Below, piece by piece: positions 56,884 through 64,000 of a stretch of 64,000 bases of DNA. Numbering within the stretch: position 1 is the first letter of the stretch; each line of letters begins with the position of its first letter. The position numbers were made by a program, and so were the translations under genes. Source of the DNA: Agapanthus africanus. Lineage: Eukaryota > Streptophyta > Magnoliopsida > Asparagales > Amaryllidaceae. The stretch lies in assembly GCA_030015575.1 (NCBI GenBank), contig CM057346.1:116293899-116357898 (forward strand). Direction: 5' to 3'. The notes under the pieces are model-generated. The model was given only the letters and a program-made list of their open reading frames with translations. It did no database searches and was not told where the DNA came from.

Positions 56884-57380
56884 ACGAAACCCCTCCTATC
56901 GCTCATCGTCTTCGTGTGTCTCGGAACTGTTCCCAAAAGCCACCTGTTTGCAAGACTCAGTAGAGCCGTGGTAGGGTGGTAATCAAAGTACAGTGGGAGA
57001 ACACACAAGACTCTATGACGATCTCGGGTCTACAGACTAACCTGTACCAGTGTCACCTAAGAACTGCTATCCGGCGATAGATATAATACCATATAGAAGT
57101 TCTCGGCGAGTCCGTCCAGTGTACCCAATCACCACTGAGCACCCGTATACGATCTCGATGTCAAACATCAATGGATGTGGGAACATCCATCGCCTATCAT
57201 ATAGGTCTAGTATCATATATGCTAGTCTACTCTGGTATATCGATGCCCCATCTTGATACACCTACGACTAGGGACATTTCAGGATATGCTTATAAACTAC
57301 AGACGTCCCACTAGTATGATCTCCATCATAATCACAATAGTCAAGCAAATATCCTCAGGGCTTTATCAACATGTGCAAAT
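56884..57380 (-). repeat. Copia C 5' LTR, second part, truncated
   Basis: It resumes at ACGAAACCCC and follows 38740-39238 of the 3' LTR up to CAACATGTGCAAAT. The last 156 bp of the LTR are missing, and unrelated Gypsy LTR sequence follows directly. Confidence 0.9.
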
Positions 57381-59097
57381 CTTTACTCTAGATTTTCATG
57401 ACGAAGATATCGACTAAAGTCCTTCCTTCAATTCTTGCTAACACTAATCCCTAATCGCCTAAATCTTTTCTTGCTAACGTTCGTATCACATACTAACATG
57501 TAAAAGTATAAATATATCACATCCCATCATTTCTCATAACTTTACGGGGGTGCTATACGCCATCCACCCGACTTCCCCCGTAGATATAAATCTACTCACC
57601 TTGACCTTCGTTTGCCGATGCCGACGTCGCCACGCGCTTGCTTGTCGTCTCGAAGTCTTCGCGAGGGTACCTACACATCATAACGTATCGTGCAGCATTA
57701 AAATCTAATTCAAAACCAAAACGACGCATGAAACTCACATAGGTCAAAACCTATGGTTTGCTCTAGCAAAACAACCCGATATCACTCGATATAGACGTAC
57801 AAACGTCAAGTGATCGAGATTAAACACAAACACTAAAATCCAGAAATTAAAATATGCAAAACCATAACTCGAATCAAAACAAAAACTCAAGGAAGTGGTC
57901 CCAGATTTTGTATAAGGTGAAAATAAGGTGCACAAACAACTCTAGGGTGATATATAGGGTGTATATGAGCTATGAAGGCAACCTGGGCACCTACCCCCAC
58001 TAAGTGGCCGAGCCCTCTCCCATGCAAAACTGATCTCGCCGGCCCTGGGTGCTCCCATGGGGTTCGTCTTGCTACAGGCGGTTCCTAGGGTCAATTCAAG
58101 TCTACAGGGGTTGTTTGCTTATCTCATATCTGTCCCAGGTCATCCAAGATTTCCTTGCACACCCTAATAATTCACAAACCGACATGAAAAGTTACTGTTT
58201 TTCCGTATTTTGGTTTTCAGGTTTTGTTAGGTCTGGGTTTTGGACAAATTGGGGGGGGGTTCAAGGTCACTACTAGGGCTTTATTACACTAACACAATTC
58301 AAATTAACTCTAACCCTCTCTAGGGATATCCAAAGTCCACTAAACTTCGCCAAATCGATTTTAAACTTGAATAGATGCATAAGAAAATGAAATACTACAC
58401 TAATTGTGAAGGGATTACCCCATTTGACACTCATGCATCCTCTACAATGCCGAAAAGCAAACTTTCTTGGTCCAAATTGTTGCTTGAGGGCTTGTGCACA
58501 AATTTTGTGAAGTGGGGAGGGACTTTGGAGTAGTTTTTGATGAAGTTTTGGGGTTTTGAAGATGGGGAGGGAGGAGGTGCTGCCAGGGGAGGGAGGGAGG
58601 AGAGGAAAAGATGGAGGGAATGAATGATGAATGAAAACAAAATGAGAGCCATGCTTGGTTGACCCCTCACCTTCTCTCTCTCTCTCATGCTCATCCTTCT
58701 TGTCATCATTGTGTCCCCTTTTGACTTTATATTTTTTTTGTTCTCTTTTATATTTAGAAAGCCATGCATGATAAACATAAGGAAAAGTCCATGATAGAAA
58801 AATGTAACAAGTGTGAAAAATGTGACATGTGCATGTCATGTACACAAAACACGCTTAATGCGTGATTAGCGATATCTAATCGCGATTAGCGTTAAAAGTG
58901 CATATAAATAATCATAAAAATTCATAATTCGCCTAAATCATATAAAACACCCTCATTTCAGTAATTTCTATAATTTTCCAAATTCCCCCCCAATTTATCG
59001 GTATTTAATTATATCGCCATATTAAAATATTCATTATATTTATTATTTAATTAAAAAAATTCCCAAAAATAATATTTTATTTTTCTGAAATGTTACA
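57381..59097 (-). repeat. Gypsy F 3' LTR, second part
   Basis: It is recognised by GGGGGTGCTATACGCCATCC (57544-57563, shared with J at about 11118 and, reversed, with G near 30700), the GA- and CT-rich region (58540-58700) and the end TGTTACA at 59097 before the polypurine tract. A 190-codon frame (58273-58845, minus) covers this simple-sequence region and is rejected as a gene. Part of the LTR between 37328 and 57381 has been deleted. Confidence 0.85.
58744..58756 (-). promoter_or_regulatory. Candidate TATA box, Gypsy F LTR
   Basis: On the minus strand this reads AAATATAAAAGAG, about 340 bases into the LTR and followed by a purine-rich stretch, as in Gypsy G. Confidence 0.45.
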
Positions 59098-59113
59098 ATC
59101 TTCCCCCCTTAAA
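59098..59113 (-). other. Gypsy F polypurine tract
   Basis: ATCTTCCCCCCTTAAA is the reverse complement of the tract at the G 3' LTR. The next bases, GAAATTCGGTCCCCGAAT, match the reversed G sequence just upstream of its tract, so the last codons of a pol C-terminus region may survive here. Confidence 0.9.
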
Positions 59114-59755
59114 GAAATTCGGTCCCCGAATTTAAATTTAAACCCCTCAATTCTAAAACATTTCAGTAAAAGATTAAGCCGTCGGGGTTCCGAAACCATC
59201 AATACATAAAACACGTCGTAACGCAATGCGTGCGCATGAACAATGAGCAGATAACTCAAAAACAAACTCCGTCAAGTATCCCGCAATCATCGGAGTCATG
59301 GTGAAGGCACAAATGTCAAATCCAAAATGAACCCAATATGATATACATCAAAACTATACATGTAAACATCAAATCTATACATGTAAACATCTGAAGGAAA
59401 TGCATGCCAAATCTTTTAAGTCGCTGTGCGATGCGCATAACACTGCACAGTGGCGGACGTCTAATATAAGAAAATAACTACACACACACACATATCCTTT
59501 GTTTAATATTTACGTCCCGCCGTTTTGAAAATAATTTATAAGGGTTCCCTTGTTTTAAACGTTTCGTGTCATATCAGACACGTAGGTAAATACTGAGACT
59601 ATAGCTCCCTATTTGGAAATCCTTTCGATAACTATCAATGCATGCAAAAATATACTCAGGTACTGTCCTCTGACTAGTCCTGCTCAGTATGAAACAATAG
59701 TAAATATCATAAAAACGTACTGCTTCTTAAGAAATCAATCCCAAAAGGTGCATAA
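59114..59755 (-). other. Gypsy F 3' internal stretch, unassigned
   Basis: AT-rich sequence with no recognisable coding potential. About 59620-59700 (GCAGGTACTGTCCT-like, AGTCCTG) resembles 9460-9545 of solo LTR J, which suggests that LTR-like sequence is included in the interior of F. Confidence 0.5.
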
Positions 59756-60640
59756 GAATACCGCGTGCGTCTGGTGCGCACGGAAATCAAAATCCATGAA
59801 TGTGCCATACATGTGCACAGAAAGAACTTCTAAGTGCAACGGGTGTGCACGAAACACCTGTCAGAGGCAACGGTGTGCCTGACAGGGATATCAGGTGCAT
59901 CTGATATGCACGAAGAATCCCGATTTAGTGCATCTGGTATGCACCAAAATCGCATCTCAAATCATGCGCCCAACATACGTGAAAATCCAAATCAGGTGCA
60001 TCCATCATGCACGAATAAAAATCTAAATCTTGTGCATCCAACATGCTCGAAATCACGAAATCCAATATCAAGCGCGTCAAATATGTGCAAGAATCCAATC
60101 AGGTGCACAAGGTGCACAAAACAAATATCGAGCATCACAATCGAAATCGACGGTATACAACACATCTCAAATCGAAATCAGATATACCGTGGTATGAAAT
60201 ATCATAACCATGTGCATCAGCGTGCACAAAATCTAATCAAAACACTAAAAGTGCTTGAAAACTATGCCGTAAGCATAAGTCAAATCATATGCATGCCCTA
60301 GGCATGAAGTCAAAATCAATACCTCCAATAACATCAAATCGAAGTCCTGTGCAACTGTAGTGCACAAAATACGTATCACTGCACTGCAAGCATATGCGAA
60401 CTATACCGAGTGCAAAAATCAAATCGGGTGTGTACCATATGCACAAATCAACCCAACTGCATGAAATCCATGAAATCATAAGCATGTGTGGCCAAGGCAC
60501 AAAATGATATCAAGTGCAATAACTGTGCACAAATCATAAATCAACACAACGGTGTATAAAGCATATCTCAAGTGCAATAACTACACACAAAATATAAATA
60601 CCCAGTAGGTGCAACCATGGTGCACGAAAACAAATATCAT
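59756..60640. repeat. Array of about 35-bp GTGCAT/ATGCAC hairpin repeats
   Basis: Imperfect units each carrying a short inverted repeat of the form GTGCAT-N5-ATGCAC and a linker rich in AAATC. Clear units are 59895-59911, 59928-59944, 59996-60012 and 60032-60048; weaker ones run from about 59764 to 60620. Spacing is about 33-36 bp or a multiple of it. The loops vary (CTGAT, CTGGT, CCATC, CCAAC) while the arms are kept. It lies inside Gypsy F between the polypurine tract and the unidentified frame. Confidence 0.75.
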
Positions 60641-60800
60641 GAAACCCGGTCATCAAAACTCAAGCATGCAATAAATCACCCAAAATGCCGAAATTCAATG
60701 TGACTGATACGTGATAGTCAACTCACGAAATCACCAATCGTAAGTACTGTCGTCGATATGTCCTTACTTCAAGGTCGAGAAGGTATCGGTGCATCCAATG

Positions 60801-61604
60801 CTAGCAGAGCAAGATATCTACTTGCCTCCTGATCATGGCCTGTCGTCTGGTGCTCTTAGGCTCTCGTCTCTCACTGCGAATTGCTAAGTACCTAGCTCCC
60901 CGGCTCAACGGTCCAATATGGAAACAATAATGGAAATAGTCCGCTCTAGCACGTCCTCTAAAAATCTCTGGCCAACTCTTATGGTTACTCATAACATGTC
61001 TCATCGACGATGCCGAACTCTGGCCTGCTGGTGTGTGTAAAATGACCACTCCTGGGTCTAAGTCTTCTCGTAATTTATTCCAGAAAGGTCCTGTCGAGGT
61101 CTCTCCCAAACCTCGTCCTTGCCGAACTGTCCTGAAGTTCTCACCCTTCACTAAATCTGTTTTCTTGTTCCGAAATGGCTGCATACTCATCGCGACTCCT
61201 TCTGGAAGATATATCCATGTACAACGCCTCTGCATGCGTATCACATCTCTGATGTCGGCGGAGTGGAATGTCATCTCATCAAGATCTCGTACGAACCTCT
61301 TACTCCACTTTTCCCTAATGTCGACTGATTTAGACTCGTCTCCTCGTGGCTGCATGGACTGCGCTCCAACGGCTATACTCGTATCTGGAGTCTCCCAAGC
61401 AATATATCCCATCATATGATATCCGAATGACGTCGAACTTTTCGATCGATTCGTCAAGGTTCCATAATCCCCCAAGAGCTCAACATCTTGGGTACAGTTT
61501 AATAGTATCGAATACATGCCACAGCACCTATGGACCAACCGTAGAAGGGCAAAGCCAAGCCTCACTAATGGCACTGCGGAACTGCCACAAACTCTAAGCT
61601 TCAA
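60801..61604 (-). CDS. Unidentified open frame in Gypsy F (267 codons)
   Basis: Not recognised. About the first 60 residues come from the captured Copia leader segment (61410-61745) and are unlikely to have been coding before. The remaining 205 or so contain EKWSKRFVRDLDEMTFHSAD, MQRRCTWIYLPEGVAMSMQP and a basic end RREPKSTRRQAMIRRQ. No zinc knuckle, protease, RT or integrase motif, signal peptide or clear membrane segment is visible. It could be a captured host fragment, a remnant of gag too diverged to see, or chance; an overlapping 128-codon frame runs on the plus strand. Orientation agrees with the element. Confidence refers to it being a real gene. Confidence 0.25.
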   Translation of the reverse strand: MKLRVCGSSAVPLVRLGFALLRLVHRCCGMYSILLNCTQDVELLGDYGTLTNRSKSSTSFGYHMMGYIAWETPDTSIAVGAQSMQPRGDESKSVDIREKWSKRFVRDLDEMTFHSADIRDVIRMQRRCTWIYLPEGVAMSMQPFRNKKTDLVKGENFRTVRQGRGLGETSTGPFWNKLREDLDPGVVILHTPAGQSSASSMRHVMSNHKSWPEIFRGRARADYFHYCFHIGPLSRGARYLAIRSERREPKSTRRQAMIRRQVDILLC

Positions 61605-61745
61605 AGGCTTTCACATGGTCATTATGTCGAGTTAGGGTTTCATTCTTCTAGAGGGTCCGTAGAATTACTTGCATTGTTTTCTGAATACTTTAAACTTGGA
61701 AAATGGGTTCCTGACATTCGATCGCCTCTATCGACACTCAACGTA
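61410..61745 (-). repeat. Copia leader fragment inside Gypsy F
   Basis: It parallels 45002-45300 of the Copia C leader: TTTCGATCGATT-type start, GAGCTCAACATCTTG (GCTCAACACTTGAG in C), GGACCAACCGTAGAAGGGCA, CCAAGCCTCA, CGAGTTAGGGTT and TTCTAGAGGGTCC. It has no LTR, primer site or flanking duplication, so it was probably acquired by template switching or recombination and not as an insertion. Confidence 0.8.
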
Positions 61746-61789
61746 CCTGCGTGAAGTCATCTCTAGCTGGAATCAATCAATCTGATGAC

Positions 61790-62232
61790 CTCACATCGGG
61801 GTAGGCAATGAATCACATGTTCTAGTCTTTCATCTCTGGTGACTAGCGATCTTCTATCATATCTCGAAATATAACTCGTGCGACAATAGCTCCAAACATC
61901 TGGGGCGATATCTTCTCATTCGCTGAAATCACTGGCTCATTCGCCCGCACGCTGAACAGTGCCTTAATCATCATGAATAATTAGTGCATCGACGGTCATC
62001 ACATTCTGGTTGGCCTCTAGCGGTAGCCCAATTCTCTGGTGCTGATCTACACGTCCGAGAAATCTCGTAACAGCGATCTATCAACGCTAATGGCGCAAAA
62101 ACGCAAATAAACGATACGTCTATGCAATCGTATGTCCCTGGAATCACGCCCTGGTCAGTCCTCGTCCGTGACGAGCTCGTACTGACCGCAACTCTAGACG
62201 TAGCTCTCTGTGCCCGTACAACCGTGGTAACA
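61790..62232 (-). pseudogene. Gypsy F gag N-terminal relic
   Basis: On the minus strand near 62210-62130 the reading TTVVRAQRATSRVAV followed by SRTRTDQG parallels KTTRAQRAAGRAEV and TRTDQGG of Gypsy G. The in-frame ATG seems displaced. Further in, a stretch similar to the G sequence around CGCCAGATGATGGGGTC is seen near 61895. No gag core domain can be followed. Confidence 0.65.
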
Positions 62233-62446
62233 AAACCATAACTGGTACTGATGAGGATAGATCATAGGAAGGAATATAATACTGTGCAAGGAAATGTACA
62301 TCCTAAGGCTTCTTAAGTGGAGTAGCGTATCGTAAGTATGCCGTGGAACATACGTACGGTACGTCACTCTACTCAAGCTACCCACTCCATCAACCAAGGG
62401 TCATCCTACACTCCGAAGGTAAAACCTAACGCTCTGATGCCAACTT
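62233..62446 (-). other. Gypsy F leader and primer-binding site
   Basis: Read in reverse, it matches the leader of Gypsy G after 14484: GGTTTTACC near the primer site, GTGTAGGATGACC and the CATACTTACGA stretch. The primer-binding site GCTCTGATGCCA (62431-62442) has one change from the usual GCTCTGATACCA. Confidence 0.85.
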
Positions 62447-63571
62447 TGTCACGACCCGAAAAGTACGAAACATAAATGGCACTTAAATTACGAAACGTCT
62501 CGAGGCGTACGTAATCTAAGTAAGCCAAAACCCAGAAATCCAAACCAAGTAAAGCAGTAGAGTGAAGGAAAAACCAATTTTAAAACAAGAAGTTTAACAA
62601 CAAAAGCCGAAGTATGCATTTTTTAAAATCTCAAGTCCTTTCTGAAAATTTCGGCAGAGTTTCTTTTGTAAAAACTTACCCCAAACAGGTACAAAACTGA
62701 TAAAGCATATGTAATGAATAAAGGCATCCCCAAGCGGGAGGTAGCTCTTCGTCAATCAACGGACAAAACCACACAATACAATATAATATACAACGTCGAA
62801 AGGCGAGGATCAACTCAGGATAAACATCCAACATCATCAAGAAAACCAAATGAAACCATAATAATACAGCGCACGACTCTAAGGTCGAAAGTATAAACAC
62901 CGGTCATCTATCTCTATCAAATATACAAGTTTAGTTGATGGAGTTTTACTAGATACAACTGAAATAACAAATATACAATGGTGGTCCTGATACAAAAGAA
63001 CCTACCTACCAAAGCAACCACCGGAAGGAACAGTGTGCCAGCAAGCCGCAACGAAACCAGTACGGCAAAACCTGCAAAAAACTGTGGCACAACGGGGGTG
63101 AGTTGCCAACTCGTTAGTAGAAAACATCTACGAGTAGAAATCGCATGCATGACGCTATCCTAGGTCATATCAAGTAATATCCTCAAATAAATATCCTGGT
63201 CTATCTATGTATAAGTGTAATATTACATGCTCGTGTCAGTACCTCAGATAGCAACATATTAAATATATGATGTATGAATGCATTATAATTGAAACAGAAT
63301 ACAGCGTGAATGAGATAACTATTTTCTTTATTTAATGAGATTTCTGTATGTATATAAATCGCGTATCATCAACGAAATCGACAGATAAAACAGTGTCCAG
63401 CATCGACACAAAACATAAATCTCAGTATCTCAATACCTCATGCTCCGGCTATCCGGACTGGCCTGTATCATCAAATCTCAATATCTCAGTGTCTCAAGTC
63501 TCAATATCTCAATACCTTGGGCTCTGTCAGTCCGGATCGGCCCATCATCAATCACACGACCACGAACGGTA
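62447..63571 (-). repeat. Gypsy F 5' LTR, first part
   Basis: It begins TGTCACGACC at the primer site and matches 36277-37328. It holds the conserved CTGTGGCACAACGGGGGTGA block (from 63082) and a GTGTC-N7-GACAC hairpin (63393-63409). It is cut by Copia I; the rest is outside the window. Confidence 0.9.
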
Positions 63572-64000
63572 TGTAAGTCTACGGTAGCGCCCCGGCCGTC
63601 TTTCACACGACAAACGCGGAACAAAAACTTTTTAACTGGCGCTATCGCATACTATAACCCGGATCTGCCATTAACGCTAAACTAACAAACTATAAAGTGG
63701 GTAGAAAGGCTATACCAAACGATCCGAGTCCTTCGGTCTTTAACCATCATCCCACGCTCTGTTGCGGCTGCTCCGATCTCCTGGCTCCTCGTCGAGGTGG
63801 CACCACATCTACGGATCTGTAAACGGGCTCCCGCCTCTGAACCGAGGCAACTCGGTCATCAAGTCTGCTAAAAGAGATGACCAAGATTGATGTAGAGAAT
63901 GAGTAGAGCACTTTGTCTCGCTTCATCCAAAACCATGGATGAACGGTTAATGAAGTTGCCTTTTGAAACTTTGATGAAAAATGAGCTATGAAATATTTAT
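63572..64000 (-). mobile_element. Copia element I, 3' LTR, partial
   Basis: It begins TGTAAGTCTACGGTAGCG and follows 6421-6850 of the Copia A LTR closely (AACTGGCGCTATCGC in place of GACTGGCGCTATCGC). The orientation is minus because the same end faces the primer site in Copia A. The element continues beyond the right edge. Confidence 0.88.

Larger units (their letters stand above)
37329..57380 (-). mobile_element. Copia element C, minus strand, interrupted by Copia E
   Basis: 3' LTR 37329-39394, polypurine tract, gag-pol relic (39409-43330), leader, primer-binding site, 5' LTR 45727-57380 with Copia E inside it. The LTR starts TGAAGGGTTTTC at both 37329 and 45727. The right LTR stops at 57380, about 156 bp short of the left copy, where Gypsy F sequence resumes, so a deletion removed the true end together with some Gypsy LTR. 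RT motifs are intact. Confidence 0.9.
36277..63571 (-). mobile_element. Gypsy element F, chimeric and pol-less, minus strand
   Basis: Left (3') LTR 36277-37328 plus 57381-59097, split by Copia C. Polypurine tract 59098-59113, internal region to 62446, primer-binding site 62431-62443, right (5') LTR from 62447, cut at 63572 by Copia I. LTR starts at 36277 and 62447 match closely. The 3349-bp interior has a gag start relic but no protease, RT, RNase H or integrase; instead it holds a hairpin array, an unrecognised open frame and a piece of Copia leader. It would have needed proteins from other elements. Confidence 0.8.

Noticed and set aside
58273..58845. 190-codon open frame, minus strand
   Set aside because: It lies in the purine/pyrimidine-rich part of the Gypsy F LTR; low-complexity composition removes stops. 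No domain is visible.
59756..60640. CRISPR-like array of palindromic repeats
   Set aside because: Units are about 35 bp including linker, highly diverged, with no unique spacers and no cas genes, and they lie inside a plant Gypsy element.
61033..61419. 128-codon plus-strand frame in Gypsy F
   Set aside because: It overlaps the longer minus-strand frame, is antisense to the element, and shows no recognisable domain.

Overview
The window is plant DNA made of nested LTR retrotransposons, with no recognisable host gene, tRNA or rRNA gene. Evidence for a flowering plant is the pairing of Ty1/copia elements (CCHC gag, protease, integrase, RT, RNase H in that order) with a Tekay/Del-like chromovirus (RT, RNase H, integrase, C-terminal chromodomain-like region), all with primer-binding sites matching initiator tRNA-Met (TGGTATCAGAGC). 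A large, repeat-rich, probably eudicot genome is my inference; the species cannot be named from the sequence.

Layout, oldest layer first. Copia B (minus strand, seen at 32615-36276) is the base. Gypsy G (plus strand) enters from beyond the left edge, ends at 32614 inside B's integrase, and is itself broken by three insertions: Copia A (minus, 402-8500, whose left LTR is cut by Gypsy LTR H at 1-401), solo LTR J (8673-12908, 5-bp duplication CACCT) and Copia D (plus, 14818-24767, 5-bp duplication CGCCC, inside G's gag). Gypsy F (minus) starts at 36277 inside B's leader. Its left LTR contains Copia C (minus, 37329-57380), and C's 5' LTR contains Copia E (minus, 47141-56883, 5-bp duplication ACGAA). 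F's internal region (59098-62446) has no pol. F's right LTR is broken at 63572 by another Copia LTR (I) that runs off the window.

All coding regions are damaged. Copia E is closest to intact (two nonsense codons, one frameshift, and a lost RT motif A aspartate). Copia D has several frameshifts, a 50-bp insertion and YVDA instead of YVDD. Copia C keeps intact RT motifs but has broken frames and lacks the first zinc-knuckle cysteine. Gypsy G keeps FIDD but its protease and integrase active sites are altered. Copia B has lost most of gag. Copia A and Gypsy F look non-autonomous.

The most interesting signal is noncoding. The 2-2.7 kb leaders of Copia A-E share three layers of predicted RNA structure: (1) a two-tier stem-loop about 180-290 nt after the LTR, whose position is kept while its sequence is not; (2) three hairpins that share one loop sequence within an element but have different stems; (3) a branched element just before gag with an outer stem, a GGGG/CCCC hairpin and a GAAA-tetraloop hairpin with compensatory substitutions. 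These are candidate packaging, dimerisation or translation signals. Smaller conserved palindromes occur at fixed places in the Copia and Gypsy LTRs, and Gypsy F carries an array of roughly 35-bp GTGCAT/ATGCAC hairpins. All comparisons here were made by eye between copies inside the window.
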